64,000 nucleotides of DNA from Apiosordaria backusii (taxonomy: Eukaryota > Ascomycota > Sordariomycetes > Sordariales > Lasiosphaeriaceae). Where the stretch lies: assembly GCA_030549205.1 (NCBI GenBank), contig JAUKTV010000016.1, positions 620,001-684,000 on the forward strand, in the 5' to 3' direction. Made by a program: the position numbers and the translations under genes. This document shows positions 23,702-33,697 of the stretch, in pieces. Within the stretch, counting starts at the first letter, position 1, and the number at the start of each line of letters is the position of its first letter. The notes under the pieces were generated by a model. The model made no database searches. It was not told the origin of the DNA and saw only the letters and a program-made list of their open reading frames with translations.

Positions 23702-24254
23702 ACCGCTTGTGTCGGCGCAGGTGCAAACGGCCGGTACGATACCGCTTCTGGTGGCTGGGAGGACAGTACTGTAGTGTGTTAGATCAATTCATCATATTGC
23801 TCTTGTACGTGATCTTCTAACAGCTTCATGATTCGGTGGGCATTTAGACATTTCCAAGTCCAATCTGGGCTCCAAAATCCCCTATACATGGGAAAAGACA
23901 GCAAGGAGATGAATCATTGAATGCACGTGGACAACTTACCCTTCGCCAAAGCGAGCCAATCGGTTGCGAAGACTTAAACTCTCGGGATGTACAAGGTTCA
24001 AATCTTTTGTTGATAGGTAGGACGCAGGGGAAGGATTGTTTAATTACTGGGAATGAAGAGGTGGACAGAGGCCCCTGTAGTATAAAAGTACATCAGTGTG
24101 GGATATGAAACACCCGAGTCAAGCAGCCCATGGTTGGCCTGACCTCAACAGCTTTTGTAGAAGTGGACAGTTTAGGACGCGTGGGTGCGTTGAAAGTATA
24201 GCTAGCATACATATTGTGCGTCATGGGCGCCTGTATAAAACACATTCCAAACTG
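23702..24254. other. Intergenic, no gene seen
   Basis: 3' flanks of the small ORF and the F-box gene. An ORF reading into the F-box gene on the opposite strand is its shadow. Confidence 0.5.
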
Positions 24255-25286
24255 TCATCTAGGAAGCCCGTCAGAGCCAAGCCGCGTGAAATAACCACAG
24301 CGGCGAGTGAGCTCTGGCTCATTGACAGGCCGCGTTCCCTCTTCGCTCTCCGCCCAGATATGCTGTGCTTCGACACATGCTGTAAAGTGAGACAAGAAGC
24401 CCTGCGTCGAAAAAGTCCGGTCTCGGGCAAGCCAATGCGAATCACCGCGGAGAAGTTCCAAACGAACTTGGCAGCCCTTGCAACTGACACCACGCTCGAG
24501 TTTGGCATTCTCCAAACTGTAGCACGGATATGCCGTCGCTGCCATAAGGCGTTGTTCTGGCTGCTCTCTGCGGATTCTCAGATTTCGAGTCGCGTCTTGG
24601 TTGATGGCTTTAGCGGCAAGAAGCATTTGTGTGGCCTTCTCTTCAAGTATCAGATACTTCGGTCGTCTGGCCGGTGTATCCATCATGTTATAGGTGCCAG
24701 GCACGGTCTGCAAAGTTGGCCCCGATAGGTGCAGGAGCCGACTTGGAGATATATGTGCAAGTTTGGCGAAAGCAGATGGAGGGAGGACGCGGTAGTGGGC
24801 TGAAGACTGGAGGCAGTCGAAGCAACATCTCTCGGCGGTAAAGAGGAACAAGAACCCCCCAAAACCACCACAGGTTGAGCATTTATCCGTTACGAGAGGC
24901 CGGTAAAGGTCGACAATGGTGAAGCAGTGAGCAAGCCCGGCGCGCAATAGACCTCGCAGGCCCTCCAGGCCATGCTTGGAGACCAGTTGATATTCGTAGA
25001 GTCCGGTTGCTAGGACGCGAGCTCGCCGGTTGATTTGACGGAAGTGGAAGAAAGAACGAATGTCGAGGTTACGGAGCACCAGAAACATGAGTTCCACAGG
25101 GAGATGATCAAAGATCCCAAGTTTAGCGGTCGGCAATGTCCCGAAGGCGGCCTGAAGAGATGTCTGGACCGACTGCATGTCGTGTGGGCGCGAACGGACC
25201 ACGACGAGGTCAAAGTCGCGTCGGTGATACGAACATACTCGGATTATCGCGTCAGCATCTCGGATATCTGTTGGTATGCTGTTCAT
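24255..25286 (-). CDS. F-box domain protein
   Basis: A single-exon ORF of 343 residues from the ATG at 25286. An F-box lies at about residues 57-95 (FDHLPVELMFLVLRNLDIRS then FFHFRQINRRAR), the module that docks on Skp1 in SCF ubiquitin ligases. It is followed by a Cys-rich segment (KCSTCGGFGG...ERCCFDC) and a second Cys pair (SCKGCQVRLE) that may bind zinc. This arrangement is common in fungal F-box proteins of unknown target. The C-terminus shows no LRR or WD repeats. It is the most intact gene in this transposon-rich island. Confidence 0.85.
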   Translation of the reverse strand: MNSIPTDIRDADAIIRVCSYHRRDFDLVVVRSRPHDMQSVQTSLQAAFGTLPTAKLGIFDHLPVELMFLVLRNLDIRSFFHFRQINRRARVLATGLYEYQLVSKHGLEGLRGLLRAGLAHCFTIVDLYRPLVTDKCSTCGGFGGFLFLFTAERCCFDCLQSSAHYRVLPPSAFAKLAHISPSRLLHLSGPTLQTVPGTYNMMDTPARRPKYLILEEKATQMLLAAKAINQDATRNLRIRREQPEQRLMAATAYPCYSLENAKLERGVSCKGCQVRLELLRGDSHWLARDRTFSTQGFLSHFTACVEAQHIWAESEEGTRPVNEPELTRRCGYFTRLGSDGLPR

Positions 25287-26428
25287 TTTTGCCAGTGGAC
25301 GAGTTGGTGTAATTCATGTGTTGTGGCGGGGCAGTCGTGTGTCAGTGGAGGGCTGCAGGTCGCCCGGAGGTTTGACGAAGCTTGCCCGACTTGGCATCAC
25401 GTGAAAAGTCACGTGATGCTGAGACTGTGGACCACGGTTTTTCGTACGCGAAGACTTTGAAGCTGGGTAGTCTTATGCCCGGGTCCCAAAGTTTGCGTGA
25501 CATTGGGATAGTGTGACTGGCCGCCATGGCCTCGAGGCCAGGCATCGGCGCTCCTGATGGGTACCCAGTCAAGCGGTTGACAAAATAAAGCGCACTCCAA
25601 CGTCAACGTGAATGATGTGATGTGGCTTGATACTAACTGCCCCTACTAATTTTACAACACTTTAACCAACGCCATAGCCGACTATATGATAGTGCAAATG
25701 CTGTACATGTTAGTTTACAATGGCCAGGTGACCTGGTGGTAAATACGGCTGCACCAAGGAGTACCAGGAACACATTACACATTTGCCCTGTGGCGATGTA
25801 CCTGCGGGTAATGAGTCCCGTTTATTTTGTCAACCGCTTGCCAGTCTGCCCGTCTGGCTACGCGATTGGCACGCGCCATGCCCAGGCTCTGTTGGGGTTG
25901 GGCGGCGGTTCGCCTGACCTGCCCTCGGTCGCGAGCGTCATGGAATCCAGGTGCTTGCTGCTCACTGAGACGCCAGCTTTCTACCAAGTCCGCGGATCTC
26001 AAACTCAGTCAAGCGTACCTCCTAACGCAGCCGATCGGGGAGATCAAATTCGAAAGACTTGCGAGACTGGTGCCGACGAGTTTAATCCGTCCTTCCAATC
26101 CCGGCGTCGAGGGTGAGGGTCGTGTTGCGTTGCGTTACGTTGCGCGTCTGAGCTTAAGTGCGGCATTGCTATTGGTTACGATACGCGAAGCCTGAGTAAA
26201 CGAAAGGGAGTAGGACGAAAGGCAGAATCGTGGCGAGGGGCCGTGGGCATGATGAAAGTATTTATCATGAAGAGTTGACCTCGCGATCTAGCAGCTGGTA
26301 CGTGGGGCACCAGGAACGAGGGACAAATTTTAGGCCTGTGCGCTGGACTATGATTGGCGGATGCCGTAACCAGGCGAAGCGCGGCCGACCACTCAGAAAA
26401 CGGAAGCCTCGACAGCAAACACATGGAT
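25287..26428. other. Intergenic, no supported gene
   Basis: Several overlapping ORFs (for example 25736-26116 and 25827-26195) have no recognisable features. A small GTTGC(G) repeat lies at about 26121-26147. A palindromic CACGTGAAAAGTCACGTG motif at about 25398-25415 could be a bHLH-type site upstream of the F-box gene. Confidence 0.45.
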
Positions 26429-26551
26429 TACGGAGGTTCCGGCCAAAAGTCTTTCCCACTTGATGTTAGTGCAATACGCCAAGACAGCTTGGCCACCGTG
26501 TGAAATTGATAGGCCATCCAATTCGTACTGTAGATTGTATTGGACAAGGAT

Positions 26552-26578
26552 TAGCCCCTATTCCTGAATAGGGGGCTA
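26552..26578. repeat. Short palindrome inside the transposon's left end
   Basis: TAGCCCCTATTC is followed by CT and then GAATAGGGGGCTA: 12-bp arms with a one-base bulge. Its role is unknown; it may be a transposase-binding subterminal site. Confidence 0.6.
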
Positions 26579-26799
26579 TTGTCTGACTAAAACACCCACT
26601 TACACCCACTTAACCGGTATTCCATACTACTATTACGTTATAAGACGGTACAATAAGACGGTTCCAAATCCAACTGTACGATTTATTCCTATAGAGTAGC
26701 ATTTCTATAAGTTACTTTGCTAATAAATTACTACTACAGGTACCTCTACTAAGTGCTATATTAACTATGCTAATCTACTGAAAAGAATCGACCATTACT

Positions 26800-28279
26800 A
26801 AGCATATTTAGGCCCTTATACTCTGAGCCTATAGTGCTAAACTTAATAAAATCCAAGACCAAACTAGGATTAAACCCGATACTTTCTGTAAATTACTTAA
26901 AAAGGCCTAGAGCTATAGATATATTCTAGATAGCTTAGTAAAAGATGAATTTATTGTTAATGCTTACTGCTATAGCCGGCTACCTGTAATTAACAAAGAA
27001 AACGGCCTAAGCAAGAAAATCAAAGTAATTGTAATTAAAAATAGTACTATACGTAAATATTTTACTTAAAAAATCGCTAACGAATTGGCCGCCTAGTTAG
27101 CTAAAAACTACTTAAATATTAAGGCACCCTCCTAACGAACTATTTTTCGGTAGTTAAAGGCTAATAGATTTAAAAGCATTAAACTATCAACTAAGTCTAG
27201 GCTAATAAAGGTTTAAAAGTTAAAGCAGTTAGAATTTACTATGTAGGTAAAGGACTGGTCTTTAGAAAAATGGTCGAAAGTAGTATAGAATAATAAGACT
27301 ATGGTTATAATTAGGAAAATCTATAGTAAATGATGTATTTAGTACTGGGCTAAGGAAGTCTTTTATAAGTATTGTACTTAGAAAAGATAAAAGGGATTTA
27401 TAACCTTTATATTCTAGGCTTATTATATATACACCGCTCGAGGTCTTTACTACTATTAGCTTAAGGAAATAAAGGCTATAAGTGCAGAGTATAAAGAAAT
27501 AATAGCAGTATATAATGTAAAGTATTTTAAAAAGTACCGTACCCTATAGGAGTTAGAGATTTAAATGCAGTATATAGGCTTAAAAAATAAGGGCAGGCGT
27601 AAGCTTACATTTAAGTATACTACTATAACTGGGGCTTAGACTAGGTAGGGTAAGGTAGGAGGTATTGACTGGATCTAGTACCAGAAGGAAATAATAAAGC
27701 CAAGGTTTTTACTATTTATAAAGAAATTAGCAGAGACTTTCGGGCCTAGCTATATAGTTTAGGAAGACAACTGCTTTAGCTATATGGCTAAGTAGAATAG
27801 GGAGCTATGGTAAGAAGTAGGGTTCGAAGTTCTAGTATAGCCGGCAAACTCCCCTAACCTTAATGCTATTAAGCCTCTATAGGCTGCTATTAAGAATTCC
27901 TAACGTAAAAAGAAGATACTTACTAGCCAGGCCGAGCTTAAAAAGCAATAAAAGGCCAAGTAGAATAGCTTTCCTATAGAAAAGCTATAGCGATATATCG
28001 AACGAATCTAGGGCAATATTCAGTGGATGATCTGTTTAGTAGGTAGGAATAAGTATAAGGAAGGGACAGTGCTTCTGCCATTGCCTGAAGGTAAGGAAGA
28101 GCTAAGTGTAAAGGCCTGGCAGAATTGGATTAATACGACATATGCTAAGAAGGAGCAGTTAGTCCGGAAGGTGACTGCTGAGGCTGACAAAGCCTACAAG
28201 TAGTAGGTAGAAACTATAGCCTGGGAGCAGTTAGATGACCTTACTGACGACGAGGTGTGGCTGGAGAAATTCCGGTAGC
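26800..28279 (+). pseudogene. Tc1-type DD34E transposase, dead by RIP
   Basis: In the phase of 27241 the region reads DWSLEKWSKVV*NNKTMVI, then the EDNCF motif, then VL V*PANSPNLNAIKPL*AAI, which is the catalytic core of Tc1-like transposases. The acids fall at 27292 (Asp to Asn), 27766 (Asp kept) and 27871 (Glu to Lys), with 34 residues between the last two. Almost every stop is TAG, most of them where Trp (TGG) or Gln is expected. From about 28050 the mutations thin out and the C-terminal tail is almost intact (KAWQNWINTTYAKKEQLVRK). Confidence 0.8.
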
Positions 28280-28289
28280 GTGGTAGGCA

Positions 28290-28945
28290 AGGCGGGGTAA
28301 GTTAGGTGCGGTGGGAAAGGTATGGTAGGCCAGGTACGGTGGGAAAGGTGTAGTAGGCCAGGTGCTGTAGGAAAGGTGTGGTAGGCCAGGTGTGGTGGGA
28401 AAGGTGTGGTGGGAAAGGCGTAGTAGGCTAGGTGTGGCCAGGCAGGTGATGACTTAGCTGTTGGCAGGTAGGTTGGTTAGTTGCTTGCCTGCTTGGCCTA
28501 GTGGTGGGAAAGGCGTGGTAGGCTAGGTGCTGTGAGAAAGGCGTGGTAGGCCAGGTGCTGTGAGAAAGGCGTGGTAGGCTAGGTGCTGTAGGAAAGGTGT
28601 GGTAGGCCAGGTGCTGTGGGAAAGGCGTGGTAGGCCAGGTGCTGTAGGAAAGGCGTGGTAGGCTAGGTGCTGTGGGAAAGGTATGGTAGGCTAGGTGCCG
28701 TGGGAAAGGTGTAGTTGGCTAGGTGTAGTGGGAAAGGCTTGGTAGGTGGGAAAGGCGTGGTTGGCCAGGTGCGGTGGGAAAGGCTTGGTAGGTAGGAAAG
28801 GCGTGGTAGGCCAGGTGTGGTGGAAAAGGTGTGGTAGGCTAGGTGCCGTGGGAAAGGCGTGGTAGGCTAGATGTAGCCAGGCAGGTGATGACTTAGCTGT
28901 TGGCAGGCAGGTTGGTTGGTTGCCTGCCTGCCTGGCCCAGGCGAC
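28290..28945. repeat. Minisatellite, 28-bp unit, with a longer interspersed unit
   Basis: About 20 imperfect copies of GTGGTAGGCCAGGTGCTGTG plus GGAAAGGC. A longer unit containing GCAGGTGATGACTTAGCTGT occurs twice, at about 28438-28500 and 28872-28945, so the array has a two-block structure. It starts about 20 bp after the transposase reading frame ends. Confidence 0.85.
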
Positions 28946-29602
28946 TTGCTAGTTGACAGGTTAGCTATTAGGTTCCAATTGCAATAGCGATTCGAATGGC
29001 TACGAAGCCCTGATTTAGAGCTTTCTGGCCCAGCCGTAGCCTACCTGTGGGATGTGGGTGATTGGTTGCAGTGGCAAATTGAAGCCTTTGAAGCCTTGAG
29101 GGTGTGGGAGGTGGTGGTTTGTTGAGGGTGTGGGAGGTGGTGGTTTGAAAGAAGGTAGGTTTGGAAGAGGGTGTTGGTTATAGAAGAAAGGCCAGGTGTT
29201 GAAAAATTGGGCATGACTCAGTGGGTGTTGAAGGTTAGGGTCTTCGGCCGAGGGTTAGGGTTTTCTGTGACGAAAAAGTCGCCTACTTTGCAGCCACCTT
29301 GCAGTCGGGCAAGGCGTTCAAATAATATATAATTGTAATAGGCAAATAGAGCGGAAAATGACGATTCCAGCCATATCGAAGGCTTGCGTGTGCAGCGTGG
29401 TGGGCAAAAGAAAGGCCGGTTCAAAGTGGGTGGTTGAATTGGTGGTTGAATTGGTGGTGGAATTGGTGATGGCTTCGGTGGGAGCCGGGCCAAGGCTTGA
29501 AAAAGGTGGGCTTGCCAAGGAATCTTGGCATACTGTGTGGCTCAGGGGTCCCTGTCAGGGCCTAACAGCAAGTGGGAAAGACTTTTGGCCGGAACCTCCG
29601 TA

Positions 29603-31509
29603 CAATCGGATGCTCCCTTTGCGAGACTCGCCCAAAAGATCCACTGACAATCGGGCCAGTGCCACTGATCATTGGTGCTCGTGTGTCCGCCGCTCCCGAT
29701 TTTTGGAGCCCCGCCACAGTGATTCCCCCCACTTTTGGTGCGGGTGTTGCCTGAGTTGCAGTCTTGGCACAGCCCCGCAGGGTTCTAATATTTACTTTTG
29801 CCCCTGAATTGGTTCAGCTTTCTCGTACCGCAAACACATCCAGGCAACCCGCATTCCGTGTAGAGGCGGCCGCCTCGAGCATCCGAGTGATGCCCCCCTG
29901 AGCATTGGTCACTTCTTCAGCGCTTCTAGCCTCTAACTTCTTTTTGCTACATGTATATACTGCCGGCCGACATTTGCCCAGGCCGAAGGTTCTTACGCAG
30001 CCCCCTATGCTGCCATTCCAAAACCCCCACCTCGCAAGGCTAAGGCCAGAGCAACTGTCCCATCCTGCGTAACTGCCCCTAGTGCCGCACGAGGGTATGG
30101 CAACACAAAGACACTTTAAGCGGCTGTTCACTCCTCTCGACTAAGCCGCTCCTGCTAGTCTAAGCAGCTCATAGGCCCAGTTATCTATAGAGTCCCCATA
30201 AGTTACCTCATCCACCCAATGCACTCTGTTTAACCCGTTCGCATCCGTAATTTTAGTCTTCTGTGGACTATCTCCTCGCGTGCTGCCGCCTGAGTTGTGG
30301 AGTAATGGAGTACCGGAAATGGAACCATAAGGGACAGCAGTTTCGGCTATGGGGTTAGCGGCCCACAATCAACGGGAAGACCACCATTCGATAGCGTCTT
30401 AAAGCCCTCTGAAGGCGGCTGCAGGTTACAGACCGTACGTGCTGTTCCGTGTTGATCTAGTTAAGGGCGACCTCAGCGGCATCCTCGCATGGGTTGTCTT
30501 CTTTTGCCATCGTACCAGAAGCGGGCGCTGAGAATCTTGCCATAAGGCGAAGCACTGAAATCATAACACCCTTCATTCTACAGCGGCCAAACTCGCAGCG
30601 ATTGCTCACAGGACGCCCCATTATCAAGCAGCGCGAGCGGGTGGCAAGATCCGGGTGGCCGACGTGCTGGCCTCTCTCGCCAACTGCCATCAGCGAGACG
30701 TAGCACGAGCGGTACGGCCACGAGACGGCGGCGCGGTGCAATGGCCTGGCGACGAAGCGCAGGAGTGCCAAGGCCGTGGGCTGGGCAGCACCGCGGCGGT
30801 GGGATACTTGGGACTTCGGTTGGCTGTACGGAGTGTCATTCCACCGGCGTGCGTAGTCTGGGCTGTTCAGTGGAGGCGCGCTGGGTTGATCATGCGTGGC
30901 GTTCATTCCGGGTCCCTGTATTGCAGCTGTACCCCACGAGCCACAACAAGCACCTAGTTTACGTGACAGAGCCCAGCAGTGAGTTTGTCCGACGCATCAA
31001 TGTTCAGTGCGTCGGGATCACCGCCCGCAAGTGAGCGCGCTGGTCAGGTCAGGAGTGGTATCGAACTATGCGCCAGGCATCCAAATACTAGAAAACAGGT
31101 ATGAGGTGATCCCTAAGACTGCTGGTAATGGGTGCAAGACGAAGGTCTTGCCTGGTCTGGAAAAGAACGGTCGCTACCGGCCAGGAGGGCGGCATTGTCT
31201 TGACGTCTCCGGGCCATACAAAAGTAGGGCCCAGACGCTGCAATCTTGCTACAATCTCCTACCGTATGGCCCGCAGCGTCTACTCAGGCCCATTAAACCG
31301 CGCCCCTCGCCACAAAAGCCCGTATTTCTCACCTTGGTCTGATGTTCTCGACCCTCTCACCACTTCCCAGATCACATCCTCTCCAACCTACCCGCCATAG
31401 CCGCCAAAGACAACATCACAGCATACAAGGCCATAGCCGCCAAAGACAACGCCACAAAACGCTTCCTCTTCGCCATCCTCCAGTAAAAGTGCTTAAAGGA
31501 CGTAAGTCA
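29603..31509. other. Normal-GC DNA right of the transposon, no recognised gene
   Basis: ORFs of 60-150 codons overlap on both strands and none is clearly real. Candidates with protein-like sequence are 30141-30368 on the minus strand and the end at about 31361-31486 on the plus strand. The latter reads LSNLPAIAAKDNITAYKAIA, with the motif IAAKDN repeated, and stops at TAA. That piece may be the tail of a truncated gene. The region ends abruptly at the second AT-rich block. Confidence 0.35.
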
Positions 31510-32599
31510 TCTTTATCCTTTGATATTTTTTAATATAACCTAATCGCATTTCCTACTTACATTATTTTCACACTCTTTATTATTAATATTCCTACTATTT
31601 TACCAAAGTTCTTACTATTTAAAAACCCCGAAATCTACTTTAGAATTTATTTTATTTTAATAACTTTTAAATAAATAACTTACTTCTAAATGATAATATA
31701 TATAAATATATAAATTTAAATTACTATTAAACGCTTACGTTTAAATTTAAAACTAAACTAAAGTAAAGTATTAACGAAGTTAAAAGTATTTAATAATTAT
31801 ATTTTTATAATTCTCTTTAAGCTTATTTTAACTTTTATTAAGCTTCTTTTATTATTATTTAAACTAACTACCTCTCCTATTTATACTACCATTATTACAA
31901 TTATTATAATAAGGGAATTTTTTAAAATCTTTTAATAAAATATTTTCTTTTTTTAGATACTTTAGTAAGGTAAAACAAAAAAGGATTAAATATAAATTAT
32001 TTTACTTTATTATTAAAATATTATAAATTAATAATACTTTATAAATTAAAAAAGATACTTTATAAGTATATCGTTTATTAAATAAAATATATAGCAGTAA
32101 AATATTAAAAGTTTAATTTTATTATTTTTTAAAAAGTCTTAATTATATTAGGTATTTATATAATTAAAAAGTTTTAATTAAGTATATATTTAAATAAAGA
32201 GGTATGTGGAATTATTTTAAAAGATATTCTTTTATTTAAGACTTTATTAATTAAAGTTAGTAAAAGTTAAATTATAGTAAAGTTATAAATCCTATTCTTA
32301 TTAAAGAATTAAAAAGAAGGTAAATGAAATATTATAAATAAATAACTTAATATTTTAAATAGCGGCAATTGCTTATATTATATTTTTAAGTCTATAGTTA
32401 AGGAGTTAAGAACGCCGGCTTCAGCTTATAAAGAAAATATTTAAATAATAGTTTTATTCCAGTACTTAGGCTGCCTAGACTTTTAAGAGAACTCCGGCAG
32501 AACCTAATCTTAAATAATATATCCCTTTCTATTTTTCTGAAAAAGTGGCTTATATTATATTTGGTTTATTCTGTTAAAATTAAGGCTCTGAATTAATTA
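31510..32599. other. AT-rich RIP block, left part
   Basis: No ORF and no recognisable element. Long runs of TA, TTTA and AAATA words. Confidence 0.55.
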
Positions 32600-32863
32600 A
32601 TAGACAAATATAAATGTAATATAGGCGTATGTTAAAACGATTAGACTCTGCTTTGTTATGTAAAAGTAATGTAATAATGTCTTAATAGCCTCTTTATAAG
32701 GCAGCTTAAAGAACTTTCTGTCTTTACCGTCCTGTATATTAATATTTATTCCTTTATTTAAAAGTAATTTAATAATATTTTAATGGCCTTTCTATAAGGT
32801 AGTTTAGAGAGCATTACTGTAAACTCTACTTTATATATTAATATTTACTCTGTTCTTTAAAAG
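32600..32863 (-). pseudogene. Ankyrin-repeat gene remnant, RIPped
   Basis: On the minus strand the sequence repeats with a 98-99 bp period (AAAAG marks at 32662, 32760 and 32859). One unit reads KGH*NIIKLLLNKGININI, and flanking words (NAL, LLKN, VNIN) fit the ankyrin consensus of fungal NLR/HET-type proteins. Stops (TAA, TAG) lie at Gln and Trp positions. It abuts the Copia solo LTR, so the gene was probably cut by that insertion. Confidence 0.65.
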
Positions 32864-33697
32864 TATTGGAATAGGTATGGCTAATTACAGGCCTAAGGGC
32901 TCTGTAATTAGTGCTTACACACTAGCTCACAGTGCAGTAGAAGTCTTATGCGTAATATCTATAGCTTAGTGCTGGGATATTAGAATACAGTACCTTGCAG
33001 GTACTGTAGGATAGAAAAATAGTAGGTAAACAATTGTATTATAGTGCTAGCCTTCTGTAAATCCACTGTAATATTCTCTGTAGTAAGGTTCGTACTCGAC
33101 CTCTACTATATATCTACTGACTAACGTACGGTGCCTTGTATACTTTAGCGGGCAGATAGGCTAGAGTACGGCTTGGTTAACCCTGAGGTTTACTAAGCCC
33201 TATAAACTACTTACTAAGCCCTCTGTAGCTTCTGACCTATAGGGCCTATAGGCTTATAATTTAGTATAGTAATAATATACCTACTTAACTATAGGCCTAC
33301 TAATTCTAGGCTAATTTAGCTAGCCCAGTAGTTGGCTACAGGTTTTATAGGTAGCTAAATTAGTGTAGTTTATAGCTCTTTAAAAATCGACTTACGGCTA
33401 TATAAAAGGGCCGCGAAACTAAGTACCCCTAACCTAAAGTGCAGGTTAACGTAGGGTCAGGGTCAGGCCACTTATACTGCCTACAGTAGTAGGCCTTAGT
33501 AGCCTGAATATAAAATTACAGGCAGTTTGGCCCACTGGTTAACGGGATGTAGGCCTTCGAATAGCCCTGCAGTAAAGTAAGGTGCCAGGCAAGTACCGGG
33601 TAACTGACGGGTAGGCTTTTCAACTTAAGCTTCCACTACGTAGTATAATAGCAGCCACTTACTATAAAATTAGGCCTCACAGGGACCTAGTTTAACA
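32864..33697. mobile_element. Copia solo LTR, same family as 3392 and 10158
   Basis: Exactly 834 bp, like the LTRs of the full element. It starts TATTGGAATAGG and ends CCTAGTTTAACA. This is the least mutated copy and shows mainly C-to-T changes on the plus strand. No internal domain adjoins it. Flanks (AAAAG left, CTTAC right) do not match, so no target duplication can be shown. Confidence 0.85.

Larger units (their letters stand above)
26431..29600 (+). mobile_element. Tc1-type (DD34E) DNA transposon, 3.17 kb, RIP-inactivated
   Basis: Perfect 32-bp terminal inverted repeats (26431-26462 and 29569-29600, starting CGGAGGTTCCGGCC) are flanked by TA on both sides (26429-26430 and 29601-29602). 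The similarity continues imperfectly further inward (TGTTAG, then a GCCAAGA...TTGGC-like motif). The transposase is read in one uninterrupted plus phase. The 3' third holds a minisatellite. The element is over twice the normal Tc1 length, which the minisatellite and non-coding flanks explain. Confidence 0.85.

Noticed and set aside
23930..24030. tRNA-like stretch with a GGTTCAAATC T-loop
   Set aside because: No complementary acceptor stem and the T-stem does not pair well.
24096..24728. 210-codon plus-strand ORF
   Set aside because: Antisense shadow of the F-box gene.
28290..28945. Possible CRISPR-like array
   Set aside because: Units are contiguous and imperfect with no unique spacers, in a eukaryotic transposon; it is a minisatellite.
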